A stretch of 64,000 bases of DNA from Tenericutes bacterium HGW-Tenericutes-2 (GTDB taxonomy: Bacteria > Bacillota_I > Bacilli_A > Acholeplasmatales > Acholeplasmataceae): NCBI GenBank assembly GCA_002839095.1, contig PGXL01000002.1:124001-188000 (forward strand), read 5' to 3'. Both the position numbers and the translations under genes were made by a program. Within the stretch, counting starts at the first letter, position 1. The number at the start of each line of letters is the position of its first letter. This document shows, one piece after another, positions 1-8,422 of this stretch. The notes beneath the pieces were generated by a model. It ran no database searches. It had not been told where the DNA came from and saw only the letters and a list, made by a program, of their open reading frames with translations.

Positions 1-2
1 CA

Positions 3-242
3 TTAAAGAGTATCATTAAAGGAGATACACTATCGATATCGATTGCTGCAGCATCAATTGTTGCTAAAACAACAAGAGATGCCTATATGCTTGAAATGGA
101 TAAGGTATTCCCAGAGTATGGATTTAAGAATCATAAGGGCTATGGTACAAAGGAACATTTAGAAGCAATTCAAAAATATGGAATTACTCCGATTCACAGA
201 AAAACATATGAACCTGTCAAATCAATGCTAAAAAAGAAGTAA
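3..242 (+). CDS. rnhB: Ribonuclease HII, C-terminal part (5' end outside window)
   Basis: An open frame enters from the left edge and ends at TAA 240-242, giving 79 residues. They match the C-terminal third of RNase HII, which cleaves RNA in RNA-DNA hybrids and removes misincorporated ribonucleotides. Visible family blocks are [12 protein letters not shown] near residues 15-26, the [11 protein letters not shown] block near 39-49, and the HRKTYEPV segment near the end. The family's N-terminal catalytic acidic residues lie outside the window. An intrinsic terminator begins at the stop codon. Identification is firm from these blocks although only about one third of the gene is present. Confidence 0.93.
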   Translation, partial: LKSIIKGDTLSISIAAASIVAKTTRDAYMLEMDKVFPEYGFKNHKGYGTKEHLEAIQKYGITPIHRKTYEPVKSMLKKK

Positions 243-258
243 CGCACTTCTTTTTTTT
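231..258 (+). terminator. Intrinsic terminator after rnhB
   Basis: AAGAAGT (234-240) pairs with ACTTCTT (246-252) around an AACGC loop, and the right arm runs into eight or more T. It overlaps the rnhB stop codon. Confidence 0.8.
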
Positions 259-404
259 ATGAATGAATAATAAAAAAAGTGTAAGCGATTACTTATTTTC
301 AATTCAAAATTAAAGCATTTTTCACATATTTTAACTACCATAAAGTAGGGAAAAAATCATATATATTTAAATAATATATATAAAAAATTATCTTTACTTT
401 CTTC

Positions 405-432
405 TTGACATAGAAAATTATTACACTATAAT
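405..432 (+). promoter_or_regulatory. Sigma-A type promoter of topA
   Basis: Perfect -35 TTGACA at 405-410 and -10 TATAAT at 427-432 with a 16-base spacer. This gives a leader of roughly 17 bases before the topA start. The 260-400 stretch upstream is AT-rich and shows nothing else I can support. Confidence 0.85.
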
Positions 433-455
433 TGTAATGGAAATGGAGTGTTGTC

Positions 456-2240
456 ATGAATAAGAAATTAATCATCGTTGAGTCACCATCTAAATCGAAG
501 ACCATAGCTAGTTACGTCGGATCCGATGTAATTGTTTTATCTTCAAAGGGGCATGTAAGAGATTTAGCAACTTCAGGTGTTGATGGACTTGGGCTTGATT
601 TAAAAAACAATTTCGCTCCACATTATAAAATCATACCTACAAAACAAGCATTAGTTAAGGATTTAATCGCTAAGGCAAAGGGAAGAGATGTTTTAATTGC
701 AACCGACCCTGATAGAGAAGGGGAGGCAATCGGCTGGCATTTAGCTGAGCTTCTTGGTCTAGATCCAGAAGCAAGCAACCGTATTGTTTTTAGAGAAATC
801 ACAAAACCTGCAATATTAGAAGCGTTAAACCATCCAAGACCTATCGATTCACATCTTGTCTATTCCCAAGAGTTTAGACGCATATTAGATAGAATCATTG
901 GATTTAAGCTTTCTAAACTATTACAGTCTAAAATTAAGAGTAAATCAGCAGGGCGTGTTCAATCTGTAGCTTTGAAGCTAATTGTTGACTTGGAGCATGA
1001 GATTGAAGCATTTATCCCTGAAACCTATTATGAAATTGAAGCAACCTTTCATCATTTAAAGGCTGACTATATTATCCCTGATAAAAAAAGACTTGGTAAG
1101 GATGAAGCAGATTTAATCGTTAAGGAATCAACCAATCCATTCATCGTTAAGGATATTCAAGTTAAGGAATCTAGAAGAAATTCTAAACCTCCATTTATTA
1201 CCTCTACTTTACAACAAGATGCAATATCAAGCTTAGGCATGAGTGCGAGTCGTGCAATGATGGTTGCACAAGCACTTTATGAAGGTAAGGAAATACATGG
1301 TGAGCTTGTTGGGTTAATCACTTATATGAGAACTGACTCCAACAGACTTGCTGAACCATTCGTTCACGAAGCACAGTCTTATATAGAAAAGAACTTTGGT
1401 AAAAATTACTTAGGTAAATATACTGTATCTACCAAAGCGAATGCACAGGACGCCCATGAAGCAATCCGTCCAACCTCTATTGATAGAACACCAGATTCAT
1501 TAGAATCCTATTTATCTAAGGATGAACTCAGACTTTACAAGCGCATTTATAATCGTGCTGTAGCATCTCTAATGGCACCAGCAGTCTTTGATATTACAAA
1601 GGTTACATTATCCTCTAATGGACATGACTATTTAGTTGAAGGTTCAGTTGAAAAGTTTGAAGGTCATTTAAAGATGTATAGTGAATCAAAGAACAAAGAT
1701 AAAATATTACCTAAGATGGAACTAAATCAAGAGTTGAATGCAAAGGATGTATTATCGATTGAAAAGGTAACGACACCAAAAACAAGATATTCTGAAGCAA
1801 CCTTAATTAAGGAATTAGAATCTCTAGGTATCGGTAGACCATCTACCTATGCTCAAATCATTCAAACATTAAAAAATAGAGATTATGTAGATATTGAAGA
1901 AAAAAGATTTAAGCCTACCAAGCAAGGAAGACTGACTGCAGAACAGCTTGATCTATTCTTTAACAAAATCATTAATGTCGAGTACACATCTAAAATGGAA
2001 ACTGTATTAGATGAAATTGCCGATGGTAAACAAAAAGGTTCACATTTAATTTCTAAGTTCTATCATTCATTTATTCCTCTTGTAGATATCGCTCAAAAGG
2101 ATATGAAGAAGATTGGAGCTAAGGAAACTGGTGAAAGCTGTCCTGTTTGCGGTAAACCTCTAGTCATTCGAAAAAGCAAATATGGCGAATTTACAGCATG
2201 TAGTGGGTTTCCATCCTGCAAATATGTGAAAAAAGACTAA
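456..2240 (+). CDS. topA: DNA topoisomerase I (type IA), short form
   Basis: 594 residues. The enzyme relaxes negative supercoils by cutting one strand through a 5'-phosphotyrosine. The TOPRIM domain occupies residues 1-110 (IIVESPSKSKTI, DPDREGEAIGWHL). The catalytic tyrosine is in the LITYMRTDS motif near residue 290. A C-terminal four-cysteine zinc ribbon (CPVCGKP ... CSGFPSCKYV) fills residues 563-592. The protein is shorter than most bacterial TopA (about 690-860 residues) because it has one zinc ribbon instead of several. Start ATG 456 has GGAG at 445-448. It is transcribed alone from a consensus promoter. Confidence 0.97.
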   Translation: MNKKLIIVESPSKSKTIASYVGSDVIVLSSKGHVRDLATSGVDGLGLDLKNNFAPHYKIIPTKQALVKDLIAKAKGRDVLIATDPDREGEAIGWHLAELLGLDPEASNRIVFREITKPAILEALNHPRPIDSHLVYSQEFRRILDRIIGFKLSKLLQSKIKSKSAGRVQSVALKLIVDLEHEIEAFIPETYYEIEATFHHLKADYIIPDKKRLGKDEADLIVKESTNPFIVKDIQVKESRRNSKPPFITSTLQQDAISSLGMSASRAMMVAQALYEGKEIHGELVGLITYMRTDSNRLAEPFVHEAQSYIEKNFGKNYLGKYTVSTKANAQDAHEAIRPTSIDRTPDSLESYLSKDELRLYKRIYNRAVASLMAPAVFDITKVTLSSNGHDYLVEGSVEKFEGHLKMYSESKNKDKILPKMELNQELNAKDVLSIEKVTTPKTRYSEATLIKELESLGIGRPSTYAQIIQTLKNRDYVDIEEKRFKPTKQGRLTAEQLDLFFNKIINVEYTSKMETVLDEIADGKQKGSHLISKFYHSFIPLVDIAQKDMKKIGAKETGESCPVCGKPLVIRKSKYGEFTACSGFPSCKYVKKD

Positions 2241-2263
2241 ATTTGAATCCGATATAGAAATAC

Positions 2264-2292
2264 TTTACAAACGATTTAAAAAGTGATAATAT
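2264..2292 (+). promoter_or_regulatory. Candidate promoter of a small RNA
   Basis: TTTACA at 2264-2269 is followed by TGATAATAT at 2284-2292. Reading the -10 as TAATAT (2287-2292) gives a 17-base spacer; reading it as GATAAT gives 15. It lies in the gap after topA, upstream of structured sequence that ends in a terminator. Confidence 0.5.
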
Positions 2293-2296
2293 GATT

Positions 2297-2405
2297 ATGC
2301 ATCTACCTCTATAGATGCTATTTATCCCCTATTTACGTGTACTACAGTGCACAAAATCCCCTGAAGAGGTCCGCCATACTTTATATGGTGGACCTCATTT
2401 TATTA
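2297..2405 (+). ncRNA. Candidate small structured RNA of about 105 nt (unknown class)
   Basis: Between topA and tpx a promoter-like sequence is followed by three successive hairpins and no open frame. GCATCTA (about 2299-2305) pairs with TAGATGC. GTGTAC pairs with GTGCAC around a TACA-type loop with one wobble. A 13-bp stem GAGGTCCGCCATA (2366-2378) pairs with 2384-2396, again with one wobble, and is followed by a T-rich tract. Two CCCCT blocks sit in the single-stranded parts. I do not recognise SRP RNA, 6S RNA, tmRNA or RNase P signatures. It could instead be a terminated leader of tpx, but tpx has its own -10 after it. Confidence 0.45.
2366..2405 (+). terminator. Intrinsic terminator of the candidate small RNA
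   Basis: Stem of 13 bp (2366-2378 with 2384-2396, one G-T wobble), loop CTTTA, then ATTTTATT. Confidence 0.75.
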
Positions 2406-2431
2406 GCATTTTTTTTAAATCATGATATAAT
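2403..2431 (+). promoter_or_regulatory. Promoter of tpx
   Basis: TTAGCA at 2403-2408 and TATAAT at 2426-2431, spacer 17. The -35 is weak, the -10 is consensus. Confidence 0.6.
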
Positions 2432-2463
2432 ATTCATGAACGAAAATATAAGGAAGTGTGAAC

Positions 2464-2964
2464 ATGAAAACATTTAAAGGAAAGCCAATTACTCTACTCG
2501 GTGAGTCTAAAAAAGTTGGCGATATTGCTCCTGATTTCAAAGCCTTAAACACAAAAAGTGAAGTTAAACACCTAACAGATTACAAATCACGTTATATCAT
2601 CTTAAATGTTGTCCCATCCTTAGACACGACAGTATGTGACATGCAAGCAAGAACAGTCAATAATGAACTTGCTGAAAGACAAGATGTCTTAGTGATTACC
2701 ATCAGTAATGACCTACCTACAGCACAAAGTAGATGGTGTGGAAATTCTGGATTACCAAATGTTATTACATTATCCGATCATTTAGACTTAGATTTCGCAA
2801 ACAAATATGGAACGAATATTAAGGAATTAAGACTTCAAGCAAGAAGCGTATTCGTTTTGGATGAATCAAGAAAGATCATTTATAACGAATATGTTGATGA
2901 AATGAGCTCTCATCTAAACTTTGATGAACTGATTACATTCGTCAAAAAATTACCGAAAGAATAA
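2464..2964 (+). CDS. tpx: Thiol peroxidase (Tpx), peroxiredoxin
   Basis: 166 residues from ATG 2464. A GTG six bases earlier lies too close to the AGGAAG ribosome site at 2451-2456, whereas ATG 2464 has 7-base spacing. The enzyme reduces hydrogen peroxide and alkyl hydroperoxides with thioredoxin as electron donor in the cytoplasm. The peroxidatic cysteine is in PSLDTTVC (near residue 58), and the likely resolving cysteine is in RWCGNSG (near residue 92). Length matches the family. It is single-gene, with its own promoter and a strong terminator. Confidence 0.93.
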   Translation: MKTFKGKPITLLGESKKVGDIAPDFKALNTKSEVKHLTDYKSRYIILNVVPSLDTTVCDMQARTVNNELAERQDVLVITISNDLPTAQSRWCGNSGLPNVITLSDHLDLDFANKYGTNIKELRLQARSVFVLDESRKIIYNEYVDEMSSHLNFDELITFVKKLPKE

Positions 2965-2981
2965 CTTTCGGTTTTCTTTTG
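2953..2981 (+). terminator. Intrinsic terminator after tpx
   Basis: CCGAAAG (2953-2959) pairs with CTTTCGG (2965-2971) and is followed by TTTTCTTTT. It includes the tpx stop codon in its loop. Confidence 0.85.
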
Positions 2982-2985
2982 TCTA

Positions 2986-2994
2986 TGGTATAAT
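2986..2994 (+). promoter_or_regulatory. Extended -10 promoter of ftsY-ylxM-ffh
   Basis: TGG followed by TATAAT (2989-2994). No good -35 is visible because the tpx terminator occupies that position. The TGn extension probably compensates. Confidence 0.55.
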
Positions 2995-3018
2995 ATTCAA
3001 AGAATTAGGAGAGAAAAG

Positions 3019-3975
3019 ATGGGATTATTTCAAAAGCTTTTTGGTAAAAAACCTAAGAATGAGAGATATCAATTAGGTTTACATAAAACTAAAGAAAACC
3101 TAGGAAACTTAAAAGCAATTTTAGCCGCATCTACGAAAATAGATGATGAGCTTTTTGACTCTTTAGAAGACATCTTTATTCAAGCTGATATTGGTATTGA
3201 TACCGTTATTTACTTTATTGATCAATTAAGATTAGAAGTCGAAAATAAAAAAATAGAAGATCCTAAGGATTTAGCAGAAATTATCGTTGATAAAATGTTT
3301 GAAATCTATCTTAAGGGTGAGCTTGTTCAAACCGATTTAAATTTTGATGAAGGTGAAACCAATGTGTATCTCTTTGTTGGAGTCAATGGTGTCGGAAAAA
3401 CGACAACAATCGGTAAAATAGCTAAACAATTAAAGGATGAAGGTAAAAAGGTGATGATGGTTGCTGGTGATACATTTAGAGCCGGTGCGATTGATCAGCT
3501 TGTTGAGTGGGGAAGAAGAAGTAACACCTTTGTTTATAAGAAAGATGCAGGAAGTGATCCTTCATCTGTTATCTATGATGCCTTAGAAATAGCGAAAAAT
3601 GAGAAGTATGATGTAGTATTAGTGGATACAGCAGGTCGCCTTCAGACAAAAGTGAATTTAATGAATGAGCTTTCTAAAATGAAGCGTGTCATTCAAAAGA
3701 CATTACCAAATGCTCCACAGGAAACATTATTAGTTATTGACGCGACTACCGGACAAAATGGGATGCGTCAAGCAGAGGTTTTCAAGGACGCAACCGATGT
3801 GTCTGGTATCGTTTTAACGAAGCTAGATGGTACAGCTAAGGGTGGAATCGTCTTAGCAATTAGACATCTATATCATTTACCGATCAAATATGTTGGCCTT
3901 GGAGAAAAAATTGACGATCTCGTCTTATTTGATATCGAACAATATATCTACGGTCTATTTAAGGATTTCTTCTAA
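3019..3975 (+). CDS. ftsY: Signal recognition particle receptor FtsY
   Basis: 318 residues. FtsY is the membrane-associated GTPase that receives ribosome-SRP complexes and hands them to the SecYEG translocon. The NG domain shows a four-helix N part (residues 10-95), the P-loop GVNGVGKTT near 115-123, DTAGRLQ near 206-212 and TKLDGTAKGG near 271-280. The acidic A domain of E. coli FtsY is absent. Instead a short basic and amphipathic start (MGLFQKLFGKK) is the likely membrane-contact helix. ATG 3019 has GGAGAG just upstream. It heads an operon with ylxM and ffh, so both SRP GTPases are co-transcribed. Confidence 0.96.
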   Translation: MGLFQKLFGKKPKNERYQLGLHKTKENLGNLKAILAASTKIDDELFDSLEDIFIQADIGIDTVIYFIDQLRLEVENKKIEDPKDLAEIIVDKMFEIYLKGELVQTDLNFDEGETNVYLFVGVNGVGKTTTIGKIAKQLKDEGKKVMMVAGDTFRAGAIDQLVEWGRRSNTFVYKKDAGSDPSSVIYDALEIAKNEKYDVVLVDTAGRLQTKVNLMNELSKMKRVIQKTLPNAPQETLLVIDATTGQNGMRQAEVFKDATDVSGIVLTKLDGTAKGGIVLAIRHLYHLPIKYVGLGEKIDDLVLFDIEQYIYGLFKDFF

Positions 3976-3984
3976 GGAGTTATT

Positions 3985-4299
3985 ATGGAAGCTCTAGACA
4001 AAAAGGAACAACTCAATCAGCTATTCGATTTATATAAAAGCTTGCTAACAGAAAAACAATGCTTGTATTTTGAGTTGTATTATAGAGAAGATTATTCTCT
4101 TCAAGAAATATCAGAGATTTATACTGTGAGTAGAAATGCAGTATTTGATCAATTAAAAAAGGTAGAGGATTATCTATTTTCATATGAAGAAAAATTAAGT
4201 TTACTAGCGCTTCAATTAAAGCGCAAGGAACTCATTGATAAAGCAATCGAAACTAAAGATTTTAAATTATTAGAAGCCTTAAGAAAGTTGGATGAATAA
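3985..4299 (+). CDS. ylxM: YlxM/p13-like helix-turn-helix protein (UPF0122)
   Basis: 104 residues. The YlxM family are small proteins with a sigma-70 region-4-like helix-turn-helix, coded directly before ffh in many Bacillota and mollicutes. The helix-turn-helix is visible at about residues 20-60 (LTEKQCLYFELYYRED then SLQEISEIYTVSRNAV). It begins 9 bases after ftsY, and its stop TAA shares a base with the ffh start (TAATG). The role is usually described as SRP-associated regulation, but a precise function is not established. Family assignment is strong from sequence plus position. Confidence 0.9.
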   Translation: MEALDKKEQLNQLFDLYKSLLTEKQCLYFELYYREDYSLQEISEIYTVSRNAVFDQLKKVEDYLFSYEEKLSLLALQLKRKELIDKAIETKDFKLLEALRKLDE

Positions 4300-5705
4300 T
4301 GGCAGAAAATAGCTTAAGCCAAAGACTGCAAATGGCGATGCGCCGTTTGACTGGACGCGGCTTTTTAACTGAAAATGATATTGATGAAATGATGCGCGAA
4401 GTGCGTCTTTCTTTGCTTGAAGCTGACGTTAATTTTAAGGTAGTCAAGCAATTTGTTGCCAATGTAAAAGAACAAGCTGTTGGTGAAAAAATACTAAAGG
4501 GATTAAACCCTGGACAACAGGTTGTTAAAATCGTTCATGACGAATTAAAGCGTGTCATGGGTGAGGATTCTGAGGGTATACGCTATAACATTAACGGAAT
4601 TACTACCATTATGACCATCGGTCTACAGGGGTCTGGTAAGACAACTGCGATTGGTAAACTTGGTGTCTATATTAGAAAAACCGAAAAGAAAAGAGTCATG
4701 TTTATTGCTGCAGACGTATACCGTCCAGCTGCAATTGAACAGCTAAAAACGATTGGTAAGCAAATCGAAATTGAAGTCTTTGAAAAGGGTTTAATCGATG
4801 CGAGACAAATCGTTAAAGAAGGGCTTAGCTACGCGAAAGACCAAAAGTATGATGTCGTCATTATCGATACTGCAGGTAGACTGCATATCGATGAAAAGAT
4901 GATGCAAGAATTAATTGATGTTAAAGAAATCGCGAAGCCTAATGAAATTTTGTTAACAGTGGATGCGATGACAGGTCAGGATGCTGCAAACATTTGTAAA
5001 AGCTTCCATGAACAATTAACTGCAACTGGTGCAATTTTAACTAAACTAGATGGTGACACTCGTGGTGGTGCTGCATTATCGATTAAGGAAGTTTCAGGGA
5101 TTCCAATTAAGTTTGCCTCCTCTGGAGAAAAAATGGATACCTTTGAAGCATTCCATCCAGAGCGTATGGCATCTCGTATACTTGGTATGGGAGACGTCTT
5201 AACATTAATAGAAAAAGCGACTGAATCGATTGATGAAGATGAAGCACAGGGCATGATGGAAAAGCTCATGTCAGACACCTTCAATTATAATGATTTATTA
5301 AAGCAATTTAAGATGATAAAAAGGATGGGTTCCATCTCAAAAATCATGGGATTTATCCCAGGCATGGGACAGCTAAAAAATGCTGCATCTCAAGTCGATG
5401 ATAAGCAATTCGAACAAATGAGTGTCTTAATTCACTCGATGACTGAAGATGAAAGAAAAGACCCAAAGCTTATCGATACTTCCTCTAGAAGAAGAGAGCG
5501 TATCGCTAGAGGAGCGGGAATGAGTGTTGCTGATTTAAATAAGCTTAGAACAGCATTAGACACTCAAAAGAAAATGATGAAAAAGATGATGAACATGGAT
5601 GAAAAACAACTCGAAGGTTTATCAAAAGATCCATCAAAGATGATGCCAACCCAAAAAGTAAAAAAAGGTAAAGGTAAAGGAAAGGGTCAATTTAGGATTC
5701 GTTGA
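4299..5705 (+). CDS. ffh: Signal recognition particle protein Ffh (SRP54)
   Basis: 468 residues. Ffh binds SRP RNA and signal sequences of nascent membrane proteins and docks to FtsY in a GTP-dependent way. The NG GTPase domain spans 1-295 (P-loop GLQGSGKTT near 108, DTAGRLH near 190, TKLDGD near 248). The methionine-rich M domain spans 325-440 and includes GFIPGMGQLK and the RNA-binding SRRRERIARGAG segment. The basic tail is KKGKGKGKGQ. Start ATG 4299 overlaps the ylxM stop by one base, implying translational coupling. The terminator at 5681-5716 overlaps the last codons. Confidence 0.97.
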   Translation: MAENSLSQRLQMAMRRLTGRGFLTENDIDEMMREVRLSLLEADVNFKVVKQFVANVKEQAVGEKILKGLNPGQQVVKIVHDELKRVMGEDSEGIRYNINGITTIMTIGLQGSGKTTAIGKLGVYIRKTEKKRVMFIAADVYRPAAIEQLKTIGKQIEIEVFEKGLIDARQIVKEGLSYAKDQKYDVVIIDTAGRLHIDEKMMQELIDVKEIAKPNEILLTVDAMTGQDAANICKSFHEQLTATGAILTKLDGDTRGGAALSIKEVSGIPIKFASSGEKMDTFEAFHPERMASRILGMGDVLTLIEKATESIDEDEAQGMMEKLMSDTFNYNDLLKQFKMIKRMGSISKIMGFIPGMGQLKNAASQVDDKQFEQMSVLIHSMTEDERKDPKLIDTSSRRRERIARGAGMSVADLNKLRTALDTQKKMMKKMMNMDEKQLEGLSKDPSKMMPTQKVKKGKGKGKGQFRIR

Positions 5706-5716
5706 TCCTTTTTTTC
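5681..5716 (+). terminator. Intrinsic terminator overlapping the ffh stop
   Basis: AAAGGGTCAA (5681-5690) pairs with TTGATCCTTT (5702-5711) with one G-T wobble, followed by further T. The right arm contains the TGA stop of ffh. Confidence 0.8.
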
Positions 5717-5737
5717 ACCCCCAATTCCCCACAAAAG

Positions 5738-5767
5738 TTGTGGAAAAGTTACTTAAATATCTATGAT
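5738..5767 (+). promoter_or_regulatory. Candidate promoter of the polA-dnaI operon
   Basis: TTGTGG at 5738-5743 and TATGAT at 5762-5767, spacer 18. A short inverted repeat CCACA-AAAG-TTGTGG covers the -35 region and could be a protein site or chance. Confidence 0.45.
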
Positions 5768-5789
5768 AAAATGAAGAAAAAGAGGATGA

Positions 5790-8411
5790 ATGATGAAGAA
5801 ACTAATACTAATAGACGGAAACTCCATTATGTTTAGAGCATATTACGCTACTGCTTATCCTGGTGCTAAGCTGATGCAGTCCACTCAAGGCGTTTATACA
5901 AATGCACTTTTCGCATTTGTCGGTATGTTCGAAAAAATTATCACTGAAAATGATTCCTATGCTTTGGTAGCCTTTGACACAAAGGAACCTACCAAAAGAC
6001 ATATCGCCTATGAAGGTTATAAAGCTGGTCGAGTTAAAATGCCAGAAGAGCTTATACAGCAAATCCCATATATTTATGAATACATCACCTTAAATGGTGT
6101 GAAACTATATTCAAAGCCAGGCTATGAAGCAGATGATATCATTGGTACGCTTGCTAAAAGAGGTGCTGATGAAGGCTATATGGTCGAGGTTTTTTCTAGC
6201 GATAAGGATCTACTACAATTAGTTGACGATAAAATCACTGTCAATTTATTAAAAAAGGGCATGAAAGAAGTCGCACGCTTTGACCCCAAATCCTTATTTG
6301 ATGAATATCAATTAACTCATGAACAAATGATTGACCTAAAGTCTTTAATGGGTGATGCATCCGATAACATTCCAGGAGTTCCTGGAGTTGGTGAGAAAAC
6401 CGCGATTAAGCTACTTCAAGAATACGGTTCTTTAGAAAAAATATTAGAAAATAAAGATAACATCAAGGGTAAACTTGGTGAAAACTTAAGAGAACATGAA
6501 AAGCTCGCTTTAATGAGTAAGGATCTCGTCACGATTGATATCGATGCCGAGCTTGATTATAAGGTTTCAGATTTAGTGAAAGAAGCACCTAAAACAAGCG
6601 AATTGATGTCATTTTTCCAAGCACTTGATCTACATGTCTTTGTCAAAAAGATGGAGCTCCCAACTGATCAAATGGAATCTTGGGAATTTAAGGTGATTGA
6701 GGATGAAAGAGAATTAGGAAAAGTATTAAAAAAGGGACTAGCAGTCCATTTTGAATTATCTGACTATAATTACCATAAGGCTACCCTATGGGGTGTTGGG
6801 ATATCTGATGGGAAAAATCATTATTACTTATCTCCAGAATTCGCTTTAACATCCATTAACTTTCAAATGTATTTATCAGATGAATCTATTTCAAAATATA
6901 CCTATGATTTAAAGGCTGTTAAAGTCTTTCTACTTTGGAATCAATTAGAATTAGCAGGTGTTGAATTTGATTTACTGCTTGCAGCATATTTAATCAACTC
7001 TCACTTAGGGAAAGAAGAATTTAAAAGAATCGTATCTGCATTTAATTATGAGGATATCTTATATGATGACTCTGTTTATGGTAAAGGTGCTAAAAAAGGA
7101 CTTCCTGAAAAGGAAATCTATCAAAGACATATCGTCAGTAAATCAAAGGCGATCGCTGAGCTTAGACTATCGATGCTAGAAACATTAGAAACCCAAAATC
7201 AAACCAAATTATTAACAGAGCTTGAAATTCCTTTATCTGAAGTATTAGGAGAAATGGAATATCAAGGCTTAACCGTCGATTTAGATGAACTAGAAATTCA
7301 AGGTAACGATTTAAAGGAAAGAATTCAAAGAATAGAGTCTGAGATTCACGAATTAGCTGGAGAAGAGTTTAATATCGGTTCTCCAAAACAAATGGGAGAT
7401 ATCTTATTCGAAAAATTAAATCTTCCCTATGGTAAAAAAACAAAAACTGGATATTCAACCAATATTGAAGTCCTCGAAGAGCTTAAAAAACACCATCCAA
7501 TCATTGAAAAGATTATGGAATATAGACAGCTTACCAAATTACATTCAACCTATATTGAAGGTGTCAAGCAAAACTTATTTGATGATAACAAGGTCCATAC
7601 GATTTATATGCAAGCCTTAACAACAACAGGTAGATTATCATCCTTGGATCCTAACCTTCAAAATATACCAATTCGCAGTGAAGAAGGTAGAAAAATAAGA
7701 AAGCTATTTATACCTAAAGAAAACCATTATTTATTAGGTGCTGACTACTCTCAAATTGAATTAAGAGTTTTAGCGGATATGGCAGATGTCAAATCCTTAA
7801 TTGAAGCTTTTAATCAAAAAATAGATATTCATACGAAAACTGCTCAAGATGTTTTCCACGTTACAGAAGTGACTAGTGATCAAAGAAGAGCAGCAAAGGC
7901 AGTTAACTTTGGAATCATTTACGGTATTGGTGCTTGGAGTCTATCAGAGGACATCAAGGTTAGCCCCAAAGAGGCTCAAGCCTTTATCGACAGGTATTTA
8001 TCCATCTATCCAGAAATCAAGGCTTACATGGAAAATATCGTGAAGTTCGCAAAAGAACATGACTACGTCGAAACAATCATGAATAGAAGAAGATATATAC
8101 CTGAACTGAAATCACCAGTCTATACTCAAAGACTATTTGGTGAGAGAACTGCGCTCAACGCTCCCATTCAAGGAAGTGCTGCAGATATCTTGAAAAAAGC
8201 GATGGTTGATTTATATCACTACGTAAAGAAAAACAAGAAAAAATCAAAGATTTTACTTCAGGTTCACGATGAACTCATTCTAGAGGTACCTGAACAAGAA
8301 TTAGAGGAAATGAAAAAAGTAGTACCAATGATGATGTCAAATGCGTTAAAGCTAAAAGTTGAGCTTGAAACCTCATGTGATGTTGGAAAGAATTGGTATG
8401 AATTGAAATAG
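5790..8411 (+). CDS. polA: DNA polymerase I
   Basis: 873 residues. It fills gaps and removes RNA primers during replication and repair. The 5'-3' exonuclease domain (1-290) has DGNSIMFRAYYA, EADDIIGTLA and SDKDLLQLV. The middle domain (300-460) is a degenerate 3'-5' proofreading domain: where proofreading enzymes carry a DxE motif this one has VHFELSDYN, so proofreading is probably lost, as in Bacillus and Taq enzymes. The polymerase domain (480-873) shows DYSQIELRVLAD, the O-helix KAVNFGIIYG and VHDELILEVP. ATG 5790 or the next ATG 5793 follows AAGAGGA. First gene of an operon with mutM, coaE, dnaB and dnaI. Confidence 0.97.
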   Translation: MMKKLILIDGNSIMFRAYYATAYPGAKLMQSTQGVYTNALFAFVGMFEKIITENDSYALVAFDTKEPTKRHIAYEGYKAGRVKMPEELIQQIPYIYEYITLNGVKLYSKPGYEADDIIGTLAKRGADEGYMVEVFSSDKDLLQLVDDKITVNLLKKGMKEVARFDPKSLFDEYQLTHEQMIDLKSLMGDASDNIPGVPGVGEKTAIKLLQEYGSLEKILENKDNIKGKLGENLREHEKLALMSKDLVTIDIDAELDYKVSDLVKEAPKTSELMSFFQALDLHVFVKKMELPTDQMESWEFKVIEDERELGKVLKKGLAVHFELSDYNYHKATLWGVGISDGKNHYYLSPEFALTSINFQMYLSDESISKYTYDLKAVKVFLLWNQLELAGVEFDLLLAAYLINSHLGKEEFKRIVSAFNYEDILYDDSVYGKGAKKGLPEKEIYQRHIVSKSKAIAELRLSMLETLETQNQTKLLTELEIPLSEVLGEMEYQGLTVDLDELEIQGNDLKERIQRIESEIHELAGEEFNIGSPKQMGDILFEKLNLPYGKKTKTGYSTNIEVLEELKKHHPIIEKIMEYRQLTKLHSTYIEGVKQNLFDDNKVHTIYMQALTTTGRLSSLDPNLQNIPIRSEEGRKIRKLFIPKENHYLLGADYSQIELRVLADMADVKSLIEAFNQKIDIHTKTAQDVFHVTEVTSDQRRAAKAVNFGIIYGIGAWSLSEDIKVSPKEAQAFIDRYLSIYPEIKAYMENIVKFAKEHDYVETIMNRRRYIPELKSPVYTQRLFGERTALNAPIQGSAADILKKAMVDLYHYVKKNKKKSKILLQVHDELILEVPEQELEEMKKVVPMMMSNALKLKVELETSCDVGKNWYELK

Positions 8412-8422
8412 GAGATCATGAT

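Noticed and set aside
280-293. cre-like TGTAAGCGATTACT between rnhB and topA
   Set aside because: It misses the final consensus base and lies over 100 bases upstream of the topA promoter with no linked sugar gene.
4262-4462. Short minus-strand frame opposite the ylxM-ffh junction
   Set aside because: It overlaps two well-supported genes and has no start site or family.
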